The notes beneath the pieces are model-generated. The model was not told the DNA's origin. It ran no database searches and saw only the letters and a program-made list of their open reading frames with translations. A program made the translations under genes and the position numbers. A DNA stretch of 64,000 nucleotides from Smittium culicis (lineage: Eukaryota; Kickxellomycota; Harpellomycetes; Harpellales; Legeriomycetaceae). The stretch covers positions 1 to 64,000 of the forward strand of contig LSSN01001346.1 in assembly GCA_001970855.1 (NCBI GenBank). Reading direction: 5' to 3'. Each line of letters begins with the position of its first letter. The first letter of the stretch is position 1. Shown here piece by piece: positions 34,041 to 46,500 of the stretch.

Positions 34041-34746
34041 ATGGAAAATAATTATAACGAAAAAGAAAGAGGTAATTTTTATAAGAAATCTTATTCTATT
34101 CTATATTTTGGCCCATATTGAATAAAGCCCAGAGCTTTTGGATGTCAATGCGGAAGTTACAGTATAGTGATTAAATTTGTTCGAGTAAAGATGTAAATGT
34201 ATCTTTTCTAAACATATTTGTGTATTATACACGTATTCGAAAATTAGTATTATGACTATTTAAATATTAATCCGAAAATAAATGTATTTTAAAAAAGGGT
34301 ATGGCTATCCAGACGAAAGAGGAGTAGGTGGCCAAGGAGGATACGGATTTCCTGGCGGCAACCCGTACCCACAAGGAAATATGAATATGAACATGCACCA
34401 AGAATTCCCTCAGTATAATAACCAGCAACAGGTGTACATGCCCGAGAAAGCATACAGGCCGGAAGATGAGTACATTCAGCAAAGGCCGGTAGGACCAGGC
34501 CAATCCGTATATCAAGGCGGCGAGAAGCACCAGGAGCAGGAGAGGTTCGCAGGAGGCGGGGGACACGGTATGGGTCAAGGAGTGCCGTATCAAGGAATGG
34601 GCCAAGGAATGCCGTATCAAGGACAAGGTCAGCCTGTATATGTAGGGGCACCACCTCCAGTTAGGGAGGAGAGCAGCCCTTGCGACTGTTGCGGGATGTG
34701 CGCGTGCTTGGCTTGTTTGGCGTGCTGTGGCTGGGGCTGCTGTTAA
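34041..34746 (+). CDS. Gly/Gln-rich protein with Cys-rich CYSTM-like tail
   Basis: The model has two exons, 34041-34071 and 34298-34746 (donor GTAATT, acceptor AAAAAAG, phase 1), giving 159 aa. The chain starts MENNYNEKERGYGYPDERG, runs through low-complexity Gly/Gln/Tyr/Pro sequence with imperfect repeats (GMGQGVPYQ, GMGQGMPYQ), and ends in a tail with ten cysteines (CDCCGMCACLACLACCGWGCC region). Tail and layout fit the CYSTM group of small membrane-attached proteins; palmitoylation of the tail is an inference. The first exon is tiny and encodes about ten residues, exactly as in the gene at 5035-5431, which supports this start over the in-frame codon in the intron at 34282. The precise function is unknown. 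Confidence 0.8.
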
Positions 34747-35114
34747 TTGAATGCATAATATAAGAGCGTCATAAAAGCAGTGACTTTTATTCCTAGAGTA
34801 TTTTTTATAAAATATTGTTGTTTATAATTGGAAATATATAGCTTATTTCCGTAATACACCTATATAATTTTACTTTTTAATTTTTTTACTACTAATAATA
34901 TTAAAAAATATTTAATTGTTTGTCTAGAGTTGAAGCTTTTAAAGTAAAGTTATAAAGGAAAGAAATGTTGGTACAGCTAATATTGAATTTAACTCGTATT
35001 TATATATATAATATAAAGTGAGGAAGAAAAGTAGGCTAGTAGTAGATTGGTAATAAAAAGTAGGAGGTCAACATAATAAAAATAAGATTGAAGTAGAAAT
35101 AGAGATAGAAAGCT

Positions 35115-36172
35115 TTAGGCAGTATTTTCAACAGAGTGCTTTTTTAAGAGGGCGTCGACATCTTTTGTGGAGAACATAGATACTTTAGGAGTTCCATCAA
35201 CAAGGGTTAAAGTAGAGAACTCGAGGTTATCGCTTGTTAGTTTTGAGGAGTCGATAGTTTTGGAGATGACTTTACAAATAAGCTCATATGCAGCGTCCAT
35301 TGATAGCAGGGAATCATCCTCAACTTTATATTCCTGTTTAAGAAGACTTTGGGCGCTACTATTATTTTCACCAATACATGCAGCTTTCCAGCCAGAGTAG
35401 TTACCAGCAGGATCAGTTTGGTAAAGCTGGAAGCCGATGATTGGGTCCCATCCAGCGATCAGGAAAGAGGAACCAAAAGGACGGAGACCACCGAATTGGG
35501 TATAGCCTTGCTTAATGTCGCAAAGTCTTCTGACCAATTGTTCGACGGGAATATCTGCATCGTATTTTAGCAAGTAGTTTTGAGCGATTAAACGACCTTC
35601 ATTGATGAGCAAATTGGCATCAGAAGTAATTCCTGCTACGCCAGAGACAATATTTCTGTATTATAAAGAAATATATGAGGAATTAAAGAATGGAGGAATA
35701 GCCATTTTACAAAAAAAAAAAAAGAGAAGTAAATAAAAAAATAATCTGACTTACGAATTAATTTCGTAAATTTTTTCGCCCTCGGGAGATTTGTCTAATA
35801 GTTTTGAGGTTTGTTGTTTTTCGGCGCAAATGATAATACCATCGGAAGAGAGCACGCCGATTACTGTACCAGCATGGTTAATGGCTTCCATAGCATATTC
35901 AACTTGGTACAAGCGGCCTAATATTTGTAATTATGATTGTAATTTTTGCGATGATTGGGTTATATAGATGAAAAGAAGGTATAGGATACAGAGATATGAA
36001 ATCTTAGAAAATATGCTAGTTTATAATGACTAGTAATGAAGGCCTTGAAGACAAAGTGAAGATTATAAAAATATGAGCCCATATGTAACATAATTTAGTT
36101 GAATTTTATGAGTAATCAATGCTTACCATCAGGCGAGAATATGGTAGTTCGAGAATCGTAGCGCCTAGCCAT
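35115..36172 (-). CDS. PRE9: 20S proteasome alpha4 subunit (Pre9/PSMA4)
   Basis: The model has three exons: 36172-36127, 35917-35755 and 35655-35115 (249 aa), GT-AG and in frame. It is an alpha-ring subunit of the 20S proteasome, acting in cytosol and nucleus as part of the gate and outer ring, without peptidase activity of its own. The N-terminal alpha-subunit signature is clear ([20 protein letters not shown], residues 4-23). Subtype assignment rests on [38 protein letters not shown] and [17 protein letters not shown], which are characteristic of PSMA4 (alpha3 in yeast numbering, Pre9). Length is close to the family norm, and the long acidic/lysine tail of animal PSMA4 is absent, as in yeasts. 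The gene lies 690 bp upstream of the SPC1 stop codon, on the same strand. Confidence 0.95.
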
Positions 36173-36862
36173 AACGAATGAAATAAATGAGTTTAAATGG
36201 GACAAGAAAAGAAACAGGAAAAATTAAAGATTTCTGAAGAAAATGAAGATGAGAGCAAGAAAAAGCCTTATTGTTTAAAGTGATCTGCAGGGAAATAAAA
36301 AATAATAAAGCTTAGTATTTGGTATTTGATTATTTTTTTCAGTTTGTGTATAAACTTATTTAGCGCCGAGTTTACTATAGAAATAATAAATTGATAATAA
36401 ATAGCAGAGGATGAATGCACTGATTTGCTGATTTAATTTACTCCATCTCGAATAGCCAGTAGACGTATTAGTACTTTGATTCCATTGGATGTATTCTCGC
36501 ATAATGAGATATATTTTACCAATAATCATGTGGATACATATATGGGATGAGCGAATAGACGCATTAGTAAGTGAGCTTATTTAAGAACGTCATTTTAAAT
36601 CAAATTCATTTATACTCTTAGAGTTAAGCATAGAAAGTCATCAAAGCTTTGTTAACAAATGTATAAATAAAAGTGTTTAAGCTAAAATAATCGCTAAGCA
36701 ATCCTCCCCATACTAGTTATGTTTTGGTACATTAATTGAGTGCAATATTTATTTATACTAAAAGTTCAATAGTTACAAGAAAGCGAACAAAAAGAGAACC
36801 AAAACTGTAGAAGAAAAAAAAGAGAAGTGATAATTATTTGCTTGTAACCAGGTATCCAGAGT
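36173..36862. other. Intergenic region between PRE9 and SPC1
   Basis: It holds the promoter of the proteasome gene and the 3' flank of SPC1. No other feature is seen. Confidence 0.5.
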
Positions 36863-37415
36863 TTAATCTTCTTTATGTGCTAGCCATTGAACTGGGTTTT
36901 TGTTGTAAGCCGGATATGCTGGAGAGACGACTAAGATGGTGAGGATGACTCCTGCCAAAAATGAATATAGCATTATTGAGATGCTTTGCATAAAGTTACC
37001 GGCAGCGAGCGAAATAATCTGTTGAAAATCCACCAAAATTTTGCGTATTAGATATCAGCACTAGAACTAAAAAGCGTACATGATTATTTAAAATGGTTAA
37101 CTTACGGCTGTCAGGACAATGAGGGCGTACTGGATATTTTCAGCGAGCTTTTGGCCCTTGAAATCCTATTAATATTGTTGTTTAAAGTTTGTAAAACCCC
37201 CCAATAATTTAGTTGAAGTAAAATAGTTGATTATCAATACAAGTATCTCTTTAATAAAACGAAAACTGAATCACAATTTTTTTTTTTTAGAATGGAACTA
37301 TCAGCCACTCTTATACTTGAATGATAGAAATTCTTTGTATAAATAGAATTTATTTGAAAGAATTAAAGCTTACTATTTTGCCAATGTCCATTAAATTTTT
37401 TAAAACTGCCTTCAT
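36863..37415 (-). CDS. SPC1: Signal peptidase complex subunit 1 (Spc12 family)
   Basis: The model has three small exons: 37415-37374, 37165-37106 and 37018-36863 (85 aa), with donors GTAAGC and GTAAGT and AG acceptors, all phase 0. The product has the SPC12 layout: a short cytosolic start with MDIGKIDFKGQKLAE, two hydrophobic segments (about residues 23-41 and 47-67) and a short tail containing PAYNKNPVQWL. The DFKGQKLAE motif before the first membrane segment and the Pro-rich xYxxNPxxWL tail are family hallmarks. Spc1 is a small non-catalytic subunit of the ER signal peptidase; it binds near the catalytic subunit and helps restrict cleavage to true signal peptides. Length agrees with the usual 80-110 residues. 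No exon is long enough to stand out as an ORF. Confidence 0.88.
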
Positions 37416-38496
37416 TATTCTTTTTTAGAGTACTATGCTTGAATATAAAGTGGAAATCGCTGGCTAATTACAGATTATTGATCTCTCTAAAAATTAAAAT
37501 ATTCGTGATAAGACTTTTAAAGAGTGCATTAGTTCACTTTATAAATAATAGTGTATTAAATTGATTTATTATTAGGCAGGATGACGAACTAAATAAAAAC
37601 TTACTAGTTTATGATATTTCTAAAAATGATTTTACTTGAACTGTATATTTTTCAGATTGAGATTGTAGTCAAAGTTATCGAAAGAGTTTTTACTTTAATA
37701 GAAAATATATATATATAATTGTACTTTTATTCGTTTAATGCTACTGCCAAGTATAATTTTTCTCGAAGCTATCAAAAATACAAAACTGTTAAAACATAAT
37801 CGTATAAATAGCCTTTATGTTATAATTTATAAAAAGTATCTTTAAATAAAGCGGCTTAAGTAAATTCAAATGTAGCCAATAGCCATTTGACTGGTGTACT
37901 CGCAAAAATCGATCAGCCATTGGCTCGCTTTTTCTTTTTTATTATTTGCAGCTGCCCTCATTGACCAAGATTCGATACTTCAATGTCTATTCGCTAACAG
38001 AATGCACATTTATTACGCCTTGCTTGTTTCTTTTCAGCTTTACATACATATAGCTTACTCCTTCATCCCTTTTATTTATCCACCTTTATCATTTTCACTT
38101 CATCTATATGACCCATTTCCTTTGCAGATCTTAGAATCATATCAACAAATAAATTTTATTTTAAAAAAATATTATTTTTCAAATATCTACAAACATGCGT
38201 ACATAAATGGCATCTGATAAGTTAAAAAAAACCTAACAAGTTTAAATTGAGATTAATTCATAGAATAAACACATTGATATCATAAGCTAACATAAAATAA
38301 TAAATGGATTAAACATCCTGAAATAATAATAATAATAATAATAATAATTAATGAAATTAATACTCACAAGTCAGCAAGTACATGTTAATATTATATTATA
38401 AATTTTTAAAAATGACTTTGAAAAAAAAAAAAAAAGTTGATAAAACAGCGACAAAATTAGTAATATCAATAACATCTCAAAACTAATTCAAAATGG
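37416..38496. other. Intergenic region between SPC1 and BIR1
   Basis: An open frame at 37894-38217 lacks an ATG near its start and resembles no family. A trinucleotide run lies at 38321-38349. Nothing else is assigned. Confidence 0.5.
38321..38349. repeat. AAT trinucleotide microsatellite
   Basis: About nine to ten uninterrupted copies of AAT/ATA, some 150 bp downstream of the BIR1 stop codon. Confidence 0.9.
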
Positions 38497-40522
38497 CTAA
38501 TACTTTTGCATTTCACTCCGAATAATACTCGCTGTATTTTTAAAGTCGTCTATTAGTGCATTTGTCTTGCTTTCAAGCTTTTTTATTTGTAGCTCGCATC
38601 GGTACATAACATAATCTGATACTGACATTTCAAGCTCTTCCTCGGTATATGGAGAATGTCCTGATATTTCGTTGAATACTGAATTGCTGGCACTTCGTTT
38701 CTTTTTTTCCACGTTGGCGGATTCATCCTCACTGCTATCGATCATTATCTCATCCACATACAGTGACGTCGCATTAGATTTTTTACTATGGCCACTTCGC
38801 ACATTTCCAGCCTGGTGTTGATACCCATTAGTAATATTATTTTCGGAGATTAAATTTATACTCTTTGGACTTTTCATTGATCCCACCTCTGATACATTTT
38901 CATTATAATCTTCAAAATCACTAAACGTAATTGCAGATTGTGCATCAAACGTTCCTGATCTAGATAATCTACTCTTCGCATCACTGCGCTTTCCTCGAAG
39001 CGATAGTTTATAATTTATCGAGTTTAAATTCCGTAGCCTGCCATTTGATCTACTGCTAGACATCGGCTTAGTGTTTAGGCTATTTGAATTTGTAGGCGTG
39101 GATGCAATTTCTTGAATAATGTTATTATTAGGGGCGAAACTATCAACATCTTTTTCATAACTAATCGATAGATCTGATCTGTTTGGTGACGAGTTTTTGT
39201 CACATGGAACTGCGCTTTTATACTTAAGATTAATGGATTTTATCTGAATGCTATCTCTTAAATTTACAGTTTTCTTTTTGGTATCTGGGGTCTCAATTTT
39301 GCGCTTAATATCTTTATTTCCTATTGGTAATGGTTTCCCTATGTTGTTTGATGGGTTCATTTGGTTATTTTTGAGTTTAGAATTTTTGGACTTTTTTTCA
39401 TCTGTATTTTTTTGCTATTATCGTTTTTTGATTGACGAAATGAAAAGTTAATATTTGTTACAAAAATTTTTTTATTTTAATATACAATAAATAAACATTT
39501 TTGATACTTACTGATCTTAATAGGGTTTTTATTTGATCATTTATCAAGTCTTTGTGAAAGTATATGCAATCCGGTTTTCTCTTCAAATGCTCTTTTCTAA
39601 AATAATATAAAAAAAGTAATAAATCAAGATATTAAATGTATTTTAAATGTATTTTAAATGAGAAATTTAGTTTTTTAAAAAAAAGGGATAAAGTATAATA
39701 AAGTGTTACATAGGATCGTCATTGGGTTCCCAATAGTTTAATGTACAATTACAAAAGCCACATAGGACAGTATCATCTCCGGCTCTATCTGGAGCATAGT
39801 AAAATCCTGCCTGTGCTAGCTATTAATAGGTTATGAAAAGAATTAATAAAAGTGCATAGTCTTAAAATGTGGGTATATTTAGAAAACAAACTTTTTTGGG
39901 ACTGAGAGGGTTATTTAATTCTCTTGGGAAAGGCCAAAACTTTCCGAAAGTTTTAAATCTAGTTTCCCAGTCGTTTATGAATAGGAGAAGCTTCTCGCAA
40001 TTTTCTACAGTGTCTGTAGGCCATTCTATGAACTTTCCGTCAGCACCGGGTTTTCCAGAAATTCTCTGCTTACAATGGGCTCTTGCCCAGATACAAGTTT
40101 CTGAATGTCTATAATGGATTACGAAAGGATCATCTTCTGGGCACCATTGATCGAGTTCTTTGCTACAATAAGCACACTTCACATTATCGAAATGATTTTG
40201 CTGGGGTAGATAAAAAAACCCAGCAGAAGCAAGCTAAAAATTAAAATTAAAATTAAAATATTATTACCAAATTATCTAGCAGTTTATAGTAGAAAAGTGG
40301 GTATAGACGGCCAGTGTTTGCTTGTTGTTTCATGTGACTCAAAAGTTGAACTGTGGGATAGTAAAAATATAAAATCTGTAGTGGTAAGATAGTGAAAAGA
40401 ATTATGCTTACAGAATCAGGCTGCGCTAAATAATTAGAGTCGTTTACAAAGGGCCAGTTTCCGAAGATAAAGGAATCGTATCTATTCTCGTAGTATAGGG
40501 GGTACTTTTCGCACTTTTTCAT
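38497..40522 (-). CDS. BIR1: Survivin/Bir1-type protein with two BIR domains
   Basis: The model has five exons: 40522-40412, 40233-39892, 39819-39710, 39596-39512 and 39414-38497 (521 aa), in frame throughout. It carries two tandem BIR zinc domains with canonical CX2CX16HX6C ligands: C57, C60, H77, C84 in the first (YCSKELDQWCPEDDP) and C171, C174, H191, C198 in the second (CNCTLNYWEPNDDP). Two BIRs followed by a long tail is the layout of fission yeast Bir1 and other fungal survivins, which act in the chromosomal passenger complex with Aurora kinase and INCENP at centromeres and the spindle midzone. Residues 215-470 are Ser/Asn/Lys-rich and disordered, with many possible phosphosites. The last 50 residues form a predicted helix (SDYVMYRCELQIKKLESKT). 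The exon 2 donor is GTTTGT, unusual but in frame. There is no RING or UBC domain. Confidence 0.92.
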
Positions 40523-43500
40523 TTTGAGAATGCACGAAGAATGTATTAGTTGTGGTGTGTATGTTTATTCGAGCTGATTTATTATAAAAAAGAATTGTAA
40601 GTTGAATGTATATAGTTTAAAGATATCTTTATATCTGAACTTAAATTAACCTGAATCTGTTTATTAGTATTTGCCGCTTAGTTATTTATTCGTTGGTCTC
40701 GTCAGCTATTCCTAAAATCCCGCCTAATTTTTTTGTATTTACTGAATGCAATTTCTTTTTTCTTATTGCGCATAGATTCTCTCTATTTTTTAAATGGCAG
40801 CAATAACACTAACAAAACAGTCCAATTATCTGCCTGATCTCCATTCTCACATCTAGTTAATGGCCTATCAGAGAAGGCATAAACTGATTCTTTACACGAA
40901 AATTAAGCTAAAAGCGGTAATTCCTCCTCCGACAAATTAACAAAGCCTATAAGCCATTTCTGCCTCCTGCAAAATAAGCAGATTGGACGAAAAGTGCTTA
41001 ATAGTGCCCTAAATTCAAATCTACACTTTTACAACTCATTTTTGGCCCACAAATAAACTTTGCGATACTAAACGAAATATGCCCTATCAAATAATCCCGC
41101 ATACTTTTTGATTATTAACGCGCACTACTAAAGCCTCCCAGTTTTCACCACTCCTCCTAACTCCTCCCCCTCCCCCCACCCAAAAAAAACTTCCTCACTT
41201 ATCCATATTGCTTCAAAAAACCCTTTTTTTTCTCTACTGCTATCCATCAATATCATCATTCGTCTTCACCCTAAAAATTCCACTTGATAACCGTTCATTT
41301 GCTTAATATTAATCTACAAATAACCTTGATATAAAAATGTTGATAATAATAACTAATTTGAACCACTAATGGATTCAGTCAATTGTGTTCTTCAATTACG
41401 AGATTTTAGTATACCCAGCCACTAGCATTTATTATATTAATATAAGTATATTAAGGCCAACATTATTTAGGACCTTTATAACTTTCTCATATATTTCAAT
41501 CAATACTTTTATAGTAACTAAAGCCCAAAAGAAATCAATAGAATGTATAAATCCAAGTAACTATTTTCTAGCCTCCAAGAATAATTTTACTGATGTTATT
41601 AGTAAAATAAAACAAGAAATGATACGTATATAATGTATACTATTTATTAATCTGATTTGTTTCAAAGTAGATACTCCCATTCCCAATTTTACTAATTTGG
41701 ATTTCTTCATTTGTTTATAGAGTAATCATTAATGAATATTTGAATTTTATTTCCATTAATAAACTCTCTTTATCCTTCTAATATATTCATTGTCAACTTT
41801 TAATCTCACGCTGTATATTTTATTGACATCACTCACCTAATTTTTTATCGCCAAAATTTTTTATCATATAGCTATAAGTTTAAACTATATATATCTAGGA
41901 ATCTAAAGATAATTTAATACCTTTAATCAAATCATTAGATGCTATTTAATACTTAGATGATGTAAAAATAAATACTCCAATCCCTATATATATTTTTTCT
42001 CTAACTTTTCTCCTTATAAAAGCTTAAAATAGATATTAGTTTTTTTTCTACAATTACCTGATATAAAATACTAATTTACACATAATTCACTCATTATTTC
42101 ATATAGGATTATTTTTATCACTTGAGCCGACCTTTCGAATCGCGTATATTCTTATACTTTTTTTAATTCAATAATTATGCCATAAATAACAAAAATTAGC
42201 ACAAAATTATAAAATCTGCCAAGAAATACTTTATTTTAGTAAAAGCTTAGCTTAATCGTGTTATAATAACTATATTAATACGATTTTCTAAACTTTAATA
42301 AACTTTAGGTCATATATTCAAAAATAAAAATTTTTATCATTCAAAGAAAAATACCCCAAATTCAAACTTCGAATACCTCCTATTTTTTATATCAAATTCC
42401 CGCAAGTTGTCCGTAGAAAATATAACTTTAATATGAGTTTACATTCACGACTTTGGATATTACTTTTTAGTAATACCTATTGACTGCTCTAACCACAGCC
42501 TTAATTAAAATAGAGTCAATACTAGTTTCTTATAATACGGATTAATAAAGATTATTATTCATTTTTCGATCAAGATTAAACCAGTTATCAATTCAAAAAA
42601 AAATTTAGATATGAATACTCTTCTAAATCATAGCATTTAAAATTTAAAGTTGTCCATCAATATAAATATGGAATTATAATCTCCATTCTATTCGATCTAA
42701 TATATTCGTAACACATTTAAACCACTTTTAATCAATAGATATATAAGCCTAAATCATAAACACGGGATGTTTTTTTGAGTAGCAGATTATTTTCTAATAA
42801 ATTTTTCTTGGTTTTCAAATTTTATTTGGTTTATAAATTCAATTAGAATATAATATCAAAAAGGATTAAAAAGTAGAATTAATAAAAATACCTGGTTAGC
42901 TTCAACAAATAAAATTTCATGGGAAAAAAGTTCCTCTCACACTAAGAATCTCCCATATATACTTTTAATACGCTCTGTTAATATTCTTATTAGATTACCA
43001 AAAAAATTATATTCAATTTTATCTTCGTAAGATTACAAATTATTAATATCTTAATTCAGTGTTTTTTAACTGAATTAATATTTTATATTTCGATTTAGTT
43101 TCTTTTCCTGTAAATTCTTTAATTTCTTTTCAATATCCATATTTGATTTCGATTTAATAAAGCTAAAAATACATACACTTTACTTATTTCTATAGCTCTT
43201 TTATTTGGGAGGTTCTTTTGAGAAGCGGGACACTTTTTATTAAACTTTTCCTTGGTTTCTAATTTTTTTAGGAGTTACAATTCAATAAATAATATACTGT
43301 CAAATTCTTTCAATAATTTATGGATTAAATCCGCCTAATACTAACTACCAAATAAAATTTCAAGAAAAAAAAGCTGCTTTTTCCCTAAGGCTCTACCATA
43401 TTCGAGTAAAAATGTTATTTTGAAGAATTAGAAATTAAAAATATTAAACCATTATCCTATACCAAAATAATAAAAAATAACTATAATAGCATTCATATTA

Positions 43501-46500
43501 ATTTCGATTTATTTTTTTTGGGCGAATGAATCGTAAAATTATTTGAAATCTTGCATTACATATTCACCACATACAATTTGTCTGAATCCTTAATTCAAAA
43601 ACTAAAATTTCTTTTTTCAAATTCAAAACATTTTATATACTTTAATTATATAATTAAAACGATATAAGTATGAACATATGTTTTAAATCGATGTTACTTT
43701 AATTCTTAATTCCAGAAATCGATTTATAAACACACAGCTTTTTTCCAGAAAACACGGCCCTTTAGTCATCAATGCAGGAAACTCAAACAATTTTTTTTTC
43801 ATTTATATTTAGTAAACGTGAAACTATATATATCTTAAAGGTATGCTACATCAAAAGAGTCAAAATTTTTAATTTTTCTTATTAATACCTGGCATCTCTA
43901 TAATTCAAAATTAAATAATTTTGCTATTCTTTAAAGTATACCTGGATTTAACTGAATTTCGATAATATTAATCGGTAATTAGAAATGGAATATGATTAAA
44001 AGATTTTAAACTTGAATATATATTTTTATCATTCTTTAATGGCTTTAATACATGAAATTCCTGTCTAGATACTATCAAAGTTAAGAATAAGGGATTAGTG
44101 CTGATTTTTTGTGCCACATATATACATAAGTATCACCTAATAGAACTTTTTAGTAGAAAATTCATACTAATTATTCTATTAAGAATTATATTATCAATAT
44201 AAACTGATACAAATTCATAATATTAGAAACTATTAAAACTTTAATTTAAATGACTAATCAAAATATAAACGGGTTTTAAGATGTATTTTTTCAAGAATTC
44301 TAATTAGTTAAAACTTTTAATTACTTAATTTTTTCCATATAAATTTAATAATATTATGTTTTGAAAGCCTGCTTTTAATAAAAATAATAATATTAAACTT
44401 TAAATTTAACTATGAACTTTAATTTTAACACTTTCTACAACATAAAAATTACAGTCTAAAGTGAAAATCTAGATCAAGACAGTTTAGTATAAAAAAATAC
44501 GCTACATTTTTAATTTTCAAAAATTTAGCCTACTCTTCATAATTTACAAACAATTTTTGAAAATCATTTCATTATTTGACATCTGACTTTTTTCTAATAT
44601 TTTTATTATCATTTTATGACTAAATTTAAATAGCTAAAATTATGTGATCATTGTAGAAACTCTTTCTTTATAATCTGAATTATGGATTTCGTATATAAAA
44701 TCAATATAATTTTTTTATTTTATTTCTATTTATCATATTTACATTAAATTTTATTCGTACTTTTCACTCTTTTACTTTTTTTTGCATATTTTTATTAATT
44801 GATAATATTTTTCCCTTAAAAATTAGTTATTTATTTATATTTTGAAAATTCGGATTGATAATATTTTTCTCCTTTTATAAAAAATAAAAACATTAGCGAA
44901 TTTTGATAGCAAATATCTATTATAGCTAAATTTGAAGTGAATCATGTTTATTATATTATATTTTAAAAAATCAAAATTTACCACTATTCAGTTAGTATTC
45001 TAGGAGCTAAATCACTCATTTAATAATCAATACTTTTTAAATACTCAAATCATAATTTCTTATCTTTCATAAGATTAAATGCAGATTTTTAGGGTACTCT
45101 AAGACAACATAGATTTTTAAATAGTTATTTTTATAAGCAAATTAATATAAGTTAATCAATCTATTATTACGATAAATTTTATCAATTTAAATTTTATCAA
45201 TTTAAATTTTTTTTTTAATATTATTTAATTCAATTAATAAGCTTTTATTATATAATATGGACACAAATATTAAATATATCAAAATTTATCTTTATGTTTC
45301 CTAATTTCAAAAAGGAACCAAAAATAGACTTTTATTTCAAAATTAAAGGATCTCTGTACAGCTTAAGGTAAAAAAAATATATAGCCAAATTAAATGTTAT
45401 TTTATTTTAAAATTTCCTCAATTTTGATTTTGATTTTTATTAAGGTAAACTATTTCCGATTTTAATGACATTTATTAAATTTAATACGGATTCATTAATT
45501 TGAAATATTTTTTTGTGTCATGTTTTAGCAGAGTATTTGCTATATTTTGAATAAATTGAATTTATTATAGAATTATTTGATCTAATATACTATTTACTTA
45601 ATTAAATTAGTTAAATTTGCGATGATATCATTTAAAAGAATATATTTTGAAAATAATGTAACTTCTTATTGCGAAATAGTCCCCTTATAGCCTATTTTTT
45701 CCACCGGGATCTTATTTTATCTAATTTATATAGTTAATTTTTATTATATGATCAATTAAAATTAATAAGACCTTATTTTTGCTATAAATTAATGCTAAAC
45801 ATGATTTACTATTTTTTCGCCATATCTGGCTTATTTAATTTAAATTAAAACAGCAAATTTTCTCCGAATTTTAATTTCTATGATTTATGGTATTTGATTT
45901 GACATTTTTTGTAGAGGTAGAATATAATATCTTCAATTTGAAAATTAAGTTTCAGAATGATATCTAAATATAATAAAATTTTATTTCACATACATACTAG
46001 TATATTAGAAACGAATCTGGATGTATTATTTCCATATTTAATAATGATAAATTAATTATAGAGGTTTATAATCTCAATCTTATTAAAGATAGATATTTCG
46101 TCAATTTTGATTATAATATCTGATTTAATAATAGGGAAGATTTTATATAGTCGTAAAATTGCTTAAAAAATTATTTTTAGGAGAATTTTATCACTAGTTA
46201 TTTTAGCCGAAAACATTTTTGTTATTAATTTATTTAAACAGGGTATTAAATGAATTTATCACATTAAATAATTGAAGGTAAATTAAATTTCAATTTTTTA
46301 TCACAAAAAATCGAATTATATATATCAAGCGTAAATATTAACGAGTATCGAATAGTTTCAAGACTTTATTCAATTCAATTAAATAACGAATAAATTTCAT
46401 TAAAAAATTTATAGCTTTTCAAATAGTAGCCCAAAATAAAAATATAAAGAAATTATATGAATCTATCGACCTCTATTCTACTCATTTACGGGGAATTAGA

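Noticed and set aside
34267..34654. Two long minus-strand ORFs
   Set aside because: They are shadows of the low-complexity Gly/Gln-rich CYSTM gene on the plus strand.
35167..35570. Plus-strand ORFs over the proteasome gene
   Set aside because: They are antisense to PRE9 exon 3, which has unambiguous family motifs.
37894..38217. 107-codon hydrophobic ORF
   Set aside because: It starts at a GTG without an ATG, sits in the promoter region of SPC1 on the opposite strand, and resembles no family.
41385..41633. 82-codon ORF with one hydrophobic segment, downstream of the BIR1 promoter region
   Set aside because: It starts at GTG. The nearest ATG (41369) is in another frame, and no intron of plausible length joins them in phase.
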